Assembly: GCF_020405205.1 (NCBI RefSeq)
Contig: NZ_CP084469.1
Coordinates: 3,038,001 to 3,102,000 of the forward strand
Length of the DNA: 64,000 bases
Reading direction: 5' to 3'
Origin: Natrinema salinisoli
GTDB taxonomy: Archaea; Halobacteriota; Halobacteria; Halobacteriales; Natrialbaceae
Both the position numbers and the translations under genes were made by a program. The notes under the pieces were generated by a model that saw only the letters and a list, made by a program, of their open reading frames with translations, did no database searches and was not told where the DNA came from. Numbering within the stretch: the stretch's first letter is position 1; each line of letters begins with the position of its first letter. This document shows, piece after piece, positions 27,688-35,454 of the stretch.

Positions 27688-28866
27688 CTAGAACAGGTCC
27701 TGCGTCAGCTCGAGAGTTTCCTCGCGGTCGTCCCAGTCGACGAACAGCGCGACGCTGGTCGCGCTCGTGATGATGTCCTGCAGGTGGATTCGGGCCTCGG
27801 CGAGCGGATTGACGATCTCGCTGATGATCCCGGGCTGATTGGGGAGTTCACCGCCGGTGACCCGGATGACCGCGATCGGCGAGTCGACGGTGACGCTCGA
27901 GAGTGCGTCGCGGGCGATGACCTCCCGGTGGAGGATGTTCTCGGCTCGCTCGGCCTCCTCCTCGTCGATGTAGAAGGTGATCGTGTCCATGCCGCTGGCG
28001 ACGGCGTCGACGTTGACGTCGCTCTCGGCGAGCGCCTCCGAGAGGTGGTTGAAGACGCCGGGCTCGTTGCGGATCGCTCGGCCGGCGACGGTCAGGCAGG
28101 CCAGCGGTCGCTCGCGAAGGTCCACGAGGTTCCTGAACTCGCCTTCGATGCTCGTCCCGCCCGACAGGAGGTCCCCGTGCTGGTAGTGGACGACGCGAAC
28201 GTCCAGATTGCCGCCCTTGTAGGACAGCGCGGAGGGGGCGACGACCTCGGCCCCGCGGAACGAGAGGTTTCGGAGTTCGTCGACGGAGATCTCGCCGACG
28301 TTTCGCGCGCCTTCGACGACGTGTGGATCGCCGGTCATGACGCCCTCGACGTCGGTCACGATGACGACCTCGTCGGCGTCCATGTACTTGCCCATCATGA
28401 CCGCCGTCGTGTCGCTGCCACCGCGACCCAGCGTCGTGATCGAGCCGTCCGGCCCCTCGGCGAGGAAGCCGGTGATGACGGGCACCGTGCCGTCGAGATC
28501 CGCTGCGACCTCCTGGGCGCGTTTCTGCGTTTCTTCGACGTTGACCTCGCCGTACTCGTCGGTGACGACGGGCCACCGCTCGCTGCCGGGCTCGAGGAAG
28601 ATCGCATCGATTCCGCGGGCCGACAGCGCGGCCTTGAGCATGCGGACGGACGTCCGCTCGCCCATGCTGACGATCTGAGCGCGGTCGGCTTCGTCGGTCT
28701 CGAAGCTGATTTCGTCGAGCAGTTCGTCGGTGGTCGACCCCATCGCGCTGGCGACGACGGCGATCTCGTGACCGTCCTCGACGGCCGCGGCGATCGAATC
28801 CGCGGCGCGGTTGATCCGGTCACCGCTTCCCAGGCTCGTCCCGCCGAACTTCGCTACGACGCGCAT
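27688..28866 (-). CDS. lysC: aspartate kinase
   Basis: 392 residues; it phosphorylates aspartate at the head of the Thr/Met/Lys pathway. The kinase domain begins MRVVAKFGGTSLGSGDRINR and includes TLGRGGSDTTAVMMGKYM and VTDVEGVMTGDPHVVEGARN. Two ACT regulatory domains follow (about 255-390), visible as LTVAGRAIRNEPGVFNHLSE and IRVTGGELPNQPGIISEIV. It is a lone gene rather than part of a Thr/Lys operon. Confidence 0.95.
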   Translation of the reverse strand: MRVVAKFGGTSLGSGDRINRAADSIAAAVEDGHEIAVVASAMGSTTDELLDEISFETDEADRAQIVSMGERTSVRMLKAALSARGIDAIFLEPGSERWPVVTDEYGEVNVEETQKRAQEVAADLDGTVPVITGFLAEGPDGSITTLGRGGSDTTAVMMGKYMDADEVVIVTDVEGVMTGDPHVVEGARNVGEISVDELRNLSFRGAEVVAPSALSYKGGNLDVRVVHYQHGDLLSGGTSIEGEFRNLVDLRERPLACLTVAGRAIRNEPGVFNHLSEALAESDVNVDAVASGMDTITFYIDEEEAERAENILHREVIARDALSSVTVDSPIAVIRVTGGELPNQPGIISEIVNPLAEARIHLQDIITSATSVALFVDWDDREETLELTQDLF

Positions 28867-29071
28867 ACTGACACCTCACGGGCTGCGTGCGTTACGGTGG
28901 TGTGGCTCATACTGCGTTCGTAACCAGAGCGCGCAGATAACTGTGTCCCATCGTCCGCGTTTTTATCCGGGTCGGACGGGGCGAGTCCGACCCCAGCGGA
29001 CGGGATCGACTCGTTCGGGGCGGTGCGCCGCGACTGGGATTTATAATCGTGGGCAGCATTACCATCCGTCG

Positions 29072-29509
29072 ATGAACGTACGGGACGCACTCGAGGCCGA
29101 CGCAGACGCGCTCGCGTCGATCGCGGACTCCCCGACCGACGTGATGCGGAATCTCGTCCACGACCGGACGGTGCGCGTCGCCGAGAACGGGAGCCACGAT
29201 CCCAACGCGGACGTCTCCGGGTCGCAGTACGACGGCTCCGATCCCGAGGACCTGCTGGGGTTCATCAGCTTCGACGCGCGGGAGGATACCGTCCACGTCA
29301 CCCAGCTCGACGGGACGAGGGAAGCCTGCAAGCGGCTGCTGGCCGAACCGGTCCGCTTCGCCGAGCGCGAGTCGATGGCCGTCGAAGTCCTGGCGGCACA
29401 GGACGCCGACTCCATCGAAACCGCTGCCGAGGACCTCGGCTTCGATCGACGCGGCCGCGGCCCGCGGTTCGACGGCTCCCCGACGGTCCGGTTTCGGCTC
29501 GAGCCGTAG
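29072..29509 (+). CDS. GNAT-like haloarchaeal protein lacking a clear acetyl-CoA motif
   Basis: 145 residues. The start MNVRDALEADADALASIADS and the strand LLGFISFDAREDTVHVTQLD follow the GNAT layout, and the C-terminus (IETAAEDLGFDRRGRGPRFD) resembles the last GNAT elements. The R-x-x-G-x-G/A loop is replaced by DGTREACKRLLAEPV, so activity is doubtful. The start is chosen because ATG 29072 follows a TATA-like gatttataatc (29038-29048) at leaderless distance. Confidence 0.7.
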   Translation: MNVRDALEADADALASIADSPTDVMRNLVHDRTVRVAENGSHDPNADVSGSQYDGSDPEDLLGFISFDAREDTVHVTQLDGTREACKRLLAEPVRFAERESMAVEVLAAQDADSIETAAEDLGFDRRGRGPRFDGSPTVRFRLEP

Positions 29510-29692
29510 CGTCCCTCACTGACGCCGGCCATCGGCATCGAACGAATTCGGCCGGTCCGATCAGCGTTTTCGAACCCGATCCCCGGAGACAGCGTCGGGT
29601 ACCAGTTGCGGGCGATCTCTCCTTTGTATCAACGTATCAGTTCCGTAACCATCCGAAGCAATTATTGCCGTCAACGGTGCCTCCGGTGGTGT

Positions 29693-31375
29693 ATGCCATC
29701 GAACCACAACTTATCCGGGTACGAGGAGACTCGAGCGGAGTTCACGTGGGATCGGATCTACGACGAGGCGGCGTGGGATGCCCCGTCAGAACTGAACATC
29801 GCACACGAGGTCTGCGATCGACACGCCGAGAACAGAGAGAAGGTAGCGCTCTACCAGGTCGACGAGGACGGCGAGTTGACCACGCTGACGTTCTGGGAAC
29901 TGGCCGAGCGAACGAACCGATTCGCGAACGTCCTGGAGTCGCTCGGAATCGAGCGGGGCGACCGCGTCTTCTCGTACATGCCGCGGATCCCCGAGCACTA
30001 CGTCGCGCTAGTCGGGACGCTCAAACGCGGGGCCGTCTTCGGCGGGATCAACGAGCGGTTCGGCCCCGACGGCATCTCCTACCGGCTGGACGACTGCGAC
30101 GCGAAGGCGATCGTCACCACCGCGGCAAACCGGGACACCGTGGCGGCCGCGCTCGAGGACGCCCCCTCGGTCGAACACGTCATCGTCGTCAGCGACGACG
30201 GGACGGGAATTCGGCGGGGCGACGCGAGCTACCACAGTGAGATGGAGACGGCGAATCGCGAGTACGAGCCGGCCGACACCGGCGGCGAGGACGACGCGCT
30301 GCTGTACTACACCAGTGGAACGACCGGACTCGCGAAGGGCGTTCTCCACAAACACCGGTGGGTCGCCGGCGTCGCCGCCACGCAAAAGTACTCCGTCGAT
30401 CTACGGGAGGGCGACCTGTACTGGTCCACGGCGGACCTCGGCTGGCTGACCGGACCGATCAACACCCTCGGTGCCTGGTTCTGGGGAACGGCACTGTTTA
30501 CCTACGAAGGCGAGTTCGACCCCGAGGAGTGGGCCGACCTGCTCGACACCTACCCCATCTCGGTCCTGTTCTCGGTCCCGACGGCCTACCGCATGCTCCG
30601 CGAGCACGAGGACGTCCTCGAGGGAGTGTCGCTCGATCTGCGGCACGCGCTGTCGATCGGCGAGCCGCTCTCGGCGGGCGTCGTCGAGTGGGGCGAAGAG
30701 ACCCTCGGCGTCACGATCCACGACACCTACGGCCAGACCGAGACGGGGAACATGATCATCGACAACTACCCGACGATGGACGTTCGGCCGGGATCGATGG
30801 GGAAGCCCCTACCGGGTATCGAAGCCGCGGTCGTCGACCCGGAGACGGGTGCGGTGCTCGAGCCCGGCGAAACCGGCGAGATCGCCCAGCGCGGCGACTA
30901 CCCCTGCTTCTTCGCGGAGTACTGGGAGAAGCCGGAGAAGACGGACTCGTGTTTCGTCGACGGCCCCGACGGGGAATGGTATCTTTCGGGCGATCTGGCG
31001 CACACGGACGAAGACGGCTACTTCTGGTTCGAGGGTCGGGCCGACGACGTCATCCTCTCCTCGGGCTACCGGATCGGCCCGTTCGAAGTCGAAAGCTCGC
31101 TGGGCGAGCACGAGGCCGTCGCCGAGGCCGCCGTCGTCCCGAAGCCCCACCGCGAGCGCGGGAACATCGTGAAGGCCTACGTCGTCCCCAGCGAGGATGC
31201 AACGCCCTCCGAGGCGCTCGAGGAGGAGATCAGCACCCACGTCCGAGAGGAACTCTCGGCTCACGAGTACCCCCGCGAGATCGAGTTCCGGGAGGAACTG
31301 CCGAAGACGGTCACGGGGAAGATCCGTCGGACGGAGCTCCAGGACGAAGTGGACGGAGAAGCAAAGGCGGAGTGA
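29693..31375 (+). CDS. acyl-CoA synthetase (AMP-forming, medium-chain type)
   Basis: 560 residues, ANL superfamily. It activates a carboxylic acid with ATP and CoA. P-loop: LLYYTSGTTGLAKGVLHKH. A5 motif: HDTYGQTETGNMIIDNYP. WYLSGDLAHTDEDGYFWFEG and RADDVILSSGYRIGPFEVES mark the A7/A8 motifs and hinge. The catalytic Lys is in LPKTVTGKIRRTELQ near the C-terminus. It resembles ACSM-type and acetyl/propionyl-CoA synthetases; the substrate is unknown. It is intact, in contrast to the degenerate paralog at 12.7-14 kb. Confidence 0.92.
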   Translation: MPSNHNLSGYEETRAEFTWDRIYDEAAWDAPSELNIAHEVCDRHAENREKVALYQVDEDGELTTLTFWELAERTNRFANVLESLGIERGDRVFSYMPRIPEHYVALVGTLKRGAVFGGINERFGPDGISYRLDDCDAKAIVTTAANRDTVAAALEDAPSVEHVIVVSDDGTGIRRGDASYHSEMETANREYEPADTGGEDDALLYYTSGTTGLAKGVLHKHRWVAGVAATQKYSVDLREGDLYWSTADLGWLTGPINTLGAWFWGTALFTYEGEFDPEEWADLLDTYPISVLFSVPTAYRMLREHEDVLEGVSLDLRHALSIGEPLSAGVVEWGEETLGVTIHDTYGQTETGNMIIDNYPTMDVRPGSMGKPLPGIEAAVVDPETGAVLEPGETGEIAQRGDYPCFFAEYWEKPEKTDSCFVDGPDGEWYLSGDLAHTDEDGYFWFEGRADDVILSSGYRIGPFEVESSLGEHEAVAEAAVVPKPHRERGNIVKAYVVPSEDATPSEALEEEISTHVREELSAHEYPREIEFREELPKTVTGKIRRTELQDEVDGEAKAE

Positions 31376-31426
31376 CGATCGGTCCCGCGTCTCGAGGCGA
31401 TCGCGTCGGCGTCGGTCGGCGGTCCC

Positions 31427-33022
31427 TCAACTGAACTTCTGGACCGTCACGTTCAGCGTATCCAGATCGACGATCGGGGCGAACCCGGCGTCGGGATCGA
31501 TGTTGACGCTCTTCTGGAAGTCCGTCTGGGCCTGCCAGCAGCCGGAGTTGATCGCGAGCACGTCGTGGTACTTGCCGAAGCCGAGCTTGTGGACGTGGCC
31601 CGTGTGGAAGATGTCGGGCACCTCGTCGATGATGAGATAGTCTTTTTCTTCGGGTGCCAGCCGGGTGTGACCGCCGAACTGCGGCGCGACGTGGCGCTTC
31701 TTGAGGAGGTGGTACATCGCCTTGTGGGGATCGTCGTAGCTGGCTTTTTCTTCCGGGAGCTCCGCGATGACTTCGTCCAGCGAGACGCCGTGGTACATCA
31801 GGACGGAGACGCCCTCGAGGGTCACCATCGACGGGTTGCTCACGATCTGGGGATCGTGTGCGGACATGATCTCCCGCAGCACCTCGTCGAATCCCGGCTG
31901 CGGTTCGGCGAGTCGAACCGCGTCGTGGTTCCCCGGAATCATGACGATCTCGATGTCGCCCGGGATTTTCTTCAGGTGCTCGCTGAACGCCTCGTACTGC
32001 TCGTAGATGTCGACGATGTCCAGTTCCTCGTCCTGGTCGGGGTAGACGCCGACGCCTTCGACCATGTCGCCCGCAAGCAGCATGTACTCGACGTGTTCAG
32101 CTTCCGGAGTGTGGAGCCAGTCGGCGAAGTCGTTCCACGCGTCGGCCATGAACTCCTGACTGCCGACGTGGACGTCGCTGATCAGCGCCGCCTGCACGTG
32201 GCGATCCGCGGTCGACGGCTCGTGGGTGCGAGGGATGTCCGGGAAGTGCATCGAATCGACGAAGGCGATCCCCGAATCGTCGGCCAGCGTCCCCTCCATC
32301 GCCAGCACCTCGTCGCAGAGTAGCTCCTCGACGAGATCGGCGTACTCCCTGTCTTTCATCACGAGCCACGGGAACGTTCCCGTCGCGTCCTCGAGTTCGA
32401 TCAGCCAGTGACCGCTGGCGGTCGACCGGATGTCGTTGACCAGCCCGACCATCGCGACCTCGCTGCCTCCCGCCATACCCTGAATGGCCGTCGCCGGACG
32501 GTGGTTGACCCGTCCCCGCAGTTTCGCACCCAGCCGATCGAGCCGGTCCCGGAAGACGGAAACGAAATCGTCGTACTCGCCCGTTCCCGTACTCTGGCCG
32601 GTCATGTCGCCAACGATCTCGAGCGATCGCTGGGCGGGATCGGACGATCGGTTCGCGGACGAATACCCCTTCGTTTCGACTGGAGATCGGCCGGCTGATT
32701 CCGCCCCCGGACCGGTCACGGTTCCAGTTGAAACGGAGGGGGGCGACTCCGTCGGCGGCGAGTCGTCGTCGACGGCTGCGTCAGCTCCCGAACCGGATCT
32801 CGAGGGAGCGCTCTCGTCGGACGTCGAGAGGACCGCCTCCACGTGATCGGTCCGAACGACCAGCGCGTCGTCGGGAATCTCGTCGAGGACGCGCTCGAGC
32901 GCCGCGGCCGGATCCTCGGCCGCCGCGAGCCGCGTCACCGCCTCGCGCTCGGCGTTGTACCCGCGGCTTGTGAGTTCGCTGACGATTCGAGCGGGAGCCT
33001 CGAGTGGCACTACACGTCGCAT
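31427..33022 (-). CDS. polD1: DNA polymerase D small subunit DP1
   Basis: 531 residues; exonuclease/regulatory subunit of the euryarchaeal replicative polymerase PolD. An N-terminal helical domain (1-65) and a low-complexity linker (about 66-130) precede an OB fold (about 175-250) and a calcineurin-like phosphoesterase domain. The latter's motifs are intact: LISDVHVGSQEF, LLAGDMVEGVG, MIPGNHDAVRLA, VLMYHGVSLDE and IFHTGHVHKLG, so 3'-5' exonuclease activity is expected. The linker-coding DNA contains two ORB-like sites in opposite orientation. It is divergent from the signal peptidase gene. Confidence 0.95.
   Translation of the reverse strand: MRRVVPLEAPARIVSELTSRGYNAEREAVTRLAAAEDPAAALERVLDEIPDDALVVRTDHVEAVLSTSDESAPSRSGSGADAAVDDDSPPTESPPSVSTGTVTGPGAESAGRSPVETKGYSSANRSSDPAQRSLEIVGDMTGQSTGTGEYDDFVSVFRDRLDRLGAKLRGRVNHRPATAIQGMAGGSEVAMVGLVNDIRSTASGHWLIELEDATGTFPWLVMKDREYADLVEELLCDEVLAMEGTLADDSGIAFVDSMHFPDIPRTHEPSTADRHVQAALISDVHVGSQEFMADAWNDFADWLHTPEAEHVEYMLLAGDMVEGVGVYPDQDEELDIVDIYEQYEAFSEHLKKIPGDIEIVMIPGNHDAVRLAEPQPGFDEVLREIMSAHDPQIVSNPSMVTLEGVSVLMYHGVSLDEVIAELPEEKASYDDPHKAMYHLLKKRHVAPQFGGHTRLAPEEKDYLIIDEVPDIFHTGHVHKLGFGKYHDVLAINSGCWQAQTDFQKSVNIDPDAGFAPIVDLDTLNVTVQKFS
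32665..32686 (-). promoter_or_regulatory. origin recognition box-like site inside polD1 (reverse)
   Basis: Reads ATCTCCAGTCGAAACGAAGG plus GGT on the minus strand, nearly the same as the origin box at 38184-38211. It encodes DP1 residues about 113-120 (SPVETKGY) in the low-complexity linker. Confidence 0.65.
32719..32744 (+). promoter_or_regulatory. origin recognition box-like site inside polD1 (forward)
   Basis: Reads GGTTCCAGTTGAAACGGAGG followed by GGGGC. It faces the site at 32665-32686 about 32 bp away, in the arrangement of an inverted ORB pair. It corresponds to DP1 residues about 93-102. Confidence 0.65.
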
Positions 33023-33254
33023 TCGCGAGCGCGGGCAAAAGGATAGCGGATCCCCCGCTGCCGAGAGTTCGATCCAGTTGGGCAGGATCGGCGACTCTAT
33101 TTAAGTAACGCGTACGGAACCATCGCTGAACGGTGTCCTCATTACTCGCGTGGACCTCGACCGATATCACATCGCTCACCAATATCACAGTACCTGCGTG
33201 GACCGCCGAGCGTCGCCGGAAGTTTGATATCTAGTTCGCCGTAATCGGTTGCCA

Positions 33255-34130
33255 ATGGACGGTCCCGACGGCGGCGAACGGAACAACGATCGATCCGATC
33301 CTCGCGACGCGCGCTCGGGACCACAGCGTTCGACGGACGACGCCGGGGATCGTCGGCCACGGCCCGGCGCGAAGGAACGACCCGATCGCGACAGGGTAAC
33401 GATCGATGACGACGGAGTTCTCCGCTGGTTCCTCGAGACCGACGACCGGACCGTCACGGTCTGTCGGGACGCCGCGACGATCGTCGCTCTCGTCCTCGTG
33501 ATCGGTCTCCTCCTGTTCGGTATCAACGGCACCTGGCCGCCGTTCGTCGCCGTCGAGAGCGGGAGCATGGAGCCCAACATCCAGGAAGGGGATCTCGTAT
33601 TCATCGTCGACGATGGCCGGTTCGTCGGCGACGATGCCGTCGCCGGAACCGGTATCGTCTCCCTCGAGAGCGGACGGGAGAGCGGCCACGAGAAGTTCGA
33701 CGCCCCCGGCGACGTCATCGTGTTCATGCCGAACGGTGATCCGAAGCGGACGCCGACGATCCATCGCGCCCACTTCTGGGTCGAGGCGGGCGAGAACTGG
33801 GTCGCCACGAAAGCCGATCGCGAGTTCATGAAGGGCGCGAGCTGCAACGAGCTCCTCTCGTGTCCGGCACCCCACGACGGGTTCATCACGAAAGGCGACG
33901 CCAATCCGGGGTACGACCAGTTGCCGCAGTCGGGTGCGAAAACGACCGTCATCAGTCCGGAGTGGGTGACCGGAAAAGCGATGGCCCGCGCCCCGTGGCT
34001 CGGTGAGATTCGATTAGCCGTCGGTTCGATACAGGCGCTGACCGGAATCGGATCGGCCGCCATCGTCATCGCTACGGGTGTGGTCACGCTCGTCCTGCTC
34101 GGGGCGGCCGCCGGCGGCCGGGATCCGTAA
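33255..34130 (+). CDS. sec11: signal peptidase I (S26), paralog 1
   Basis: 291 residues. A disordered, charged N-terminus (1-55) leads to VTIDDDGVLRWFLETDDRTV, a membrane helix (about 72-90), and the catalytic Ser in VAVESGSMEPNIQEGDLVF. PTIHRAHFWVEAGENW holds the conserved His and FITKGDANPGYDQ the Asp of the archaeal Ser-His-Asp set. A second membrane helix closes the protein (about 264-285). It removes signal peptides from secreted proteins. The gene is divergent from polD1 and followed 97 bp later by a paralog. Confidence 0.92.
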   Translation: MDGPDGGERNNDRSDPRDARSGPQRSTDDAGDRRPRPGAKERPDRDRVTIDDDGVLRWFLETDDRTVTVCRDAATIVALVLVIGLLLFGINGTWPPFVAVESGSMEPNIQEGDLVFIVDDGRFVGDDAVAGTGIVSLESGRESGHEKFDAPGDVIVFMPNGDPKRTPTIHRAHFWVEAGENWVATKADREFMKGASCNELLSCPAPHDGFITKGDANPGYDQLPQSGAKTTVISPEWVTGKAMARAPWLGEIRLAVGSIQALTGIGSAAIVIATGVVTLVLLGAAAGGRDP

Positions 34131-34227
34131 CGGGCTCGCCGAGGGTCTCGGTTCCGATGGCGGAGCGCTCGGTCGCCGAACACCGCGAACAGAAAGTTGA
34201 TTGGCGGGCCGGGCAAAGGGGGTGACG

Positions 34228-35193
34228 ATGAGCGGTTCTAGCTCCGGGGATCCCCCAGGTGATTCCGGCGACGACGTTCGTGAGAACGAGGATCGAAGCG
34301 CTGGCTCGTCACAGACCCAACCCTCGCCTGAGGAACGTCCGCGGAGCACCGCCGAGAACGAGGCCGTAACGATCGAAGACGACGGCGTCCTCCGCTGGTT
34401 CCTCGAGACCAACAACGAGACCGTCGTGATGACGCGAGACGTGCTGAGTAGCGTCGCCATCGTCGCCGTTGTGGGCCTCCTTCTGTTCGGAATCAGCGGT
34501 ATCTGGCCCCCGCTAGTCGCCGTCGAGAGCGGCAGCATGGAGCCGAACATGCAGAAAGGCGATCTGATTTTCGTCGTCGATGACGGCCGATACGCCGGCG
34601 ATGCCGCCGTCGAGGGGACCGGCGTCGTCACCCTCGAGCGCGGGCAAGAAACGGGCCACGAGAAGTTCGGCAACCCCGGCGACGTCATCGTCTACAGACC
34701 CGACGGGAGCCAGCTGCAAACCCCGGTAATTCATCGCGCCCATTTCTGGGTCGAAGAGGACGAAAACTGGGTCGAGACGAAAGCCAGCGAGGAGATCGTT
34801 GGCGATGCGACCTGCAGCGAGGTCGCTACCTGTCCCGCCGAACACGCCGGCTTCGTCACGAAAGGCGACGCTAACCGCGGATACGATCAATTGGCGAGAT
34901 CCGGTGCGAGAACCGACGTCGTCAAACCCGAATGGGTCACCGGCAAGGCGATGTTCCGAATTCCGTGGCTCGGCCACGTCCGGCTGACCTTCGACGAGCT
35001 CCTCGGCGGGATGCTCGTTCCGACTGCCCCCTCGAGTACGCCGATGTACGAGCCCGTTCCGGTGACGCAGACGCCGACGCCCGCCGGACCCGAAACGACC
35101 AGTGGTGGAGGCCACGGTGACTTCGCCGGGGCCGCCGCTCTCGCCACTACCGGGGCCGGACCTGCAGTTGCGGTCGGCCGGGCCGGTCCCTGA
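34228..35193 (+). CDS. signal peptidase I (S26), paralog 2, without C-terminal membrane helix
   Basis: 321 residues, clearly a tandem duplicate of the preceding gene (shared VTIEDDGVLRWFLETNNETV, VAVESGSMEPNMQKGDLIF, PVIHRAHFWVEEDENW, FVTKGDANRGYDQ). The Ser, His and Asp are retained. After WLGHVRLTFDELLGGML the C-terminal helix of paralog 1 is replaced by a Pro/Thr/Gly-rich tail (PSSTPMYEPVPVTQTPTPAG). It therefore has one membrane anchor and may differ in topology or substrate range. Confidence 0.9.
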   Translation: MSGSSSGDPPGDSGDDVRENEDRSAGSSQTQPSPEERPRSTAENEAVTIEDDGVLRWFLETNNETVVMTRDVLSSVAIVAVVGLLLFGISGIWPPLVAVESGSMEPNMQKGDLIFVVDDGRYAGDAAVEGTGVVTLERGQETGHEKFGNPGDVIVYRPDGSQLQTPVIHRAHFWVEEDENWVETKASEEIVGDATCSEVATCPAEHAGFVTKGDANRGYDQLARSGARTDVVKPEWVTGKAMFRIPWLGHVRLTFDELLGGMLVPTAPSSTPMYEPVPVTQTPTPAGPETTSGGGHGDFAGAAALATTGAGPAVAVGRAGP

Positions 35194-35454
35194 TTCGCCC
35201 GCCGAACTAATTTCGGCTCGTTTGACGTTTTTTCGTCTCCCCTTTCGTCCGTTCGACCGCAGTGAACGATTATTCGATACTTAGTGAATATCGATTCATA
35301 CGATCTCGAGTGGAAATAGAGGGGTCAGGTCCACTCTGACGATCCGTCGCGTCGCAACGCCGATCCGACTACGGCAGGCTGTCGGAACGGGAGCGGGAAT
35401 CGAGACGAAAAGAACGACAGATGCAGTGAGTGGACGCCGGACGGAGCCGATTCG

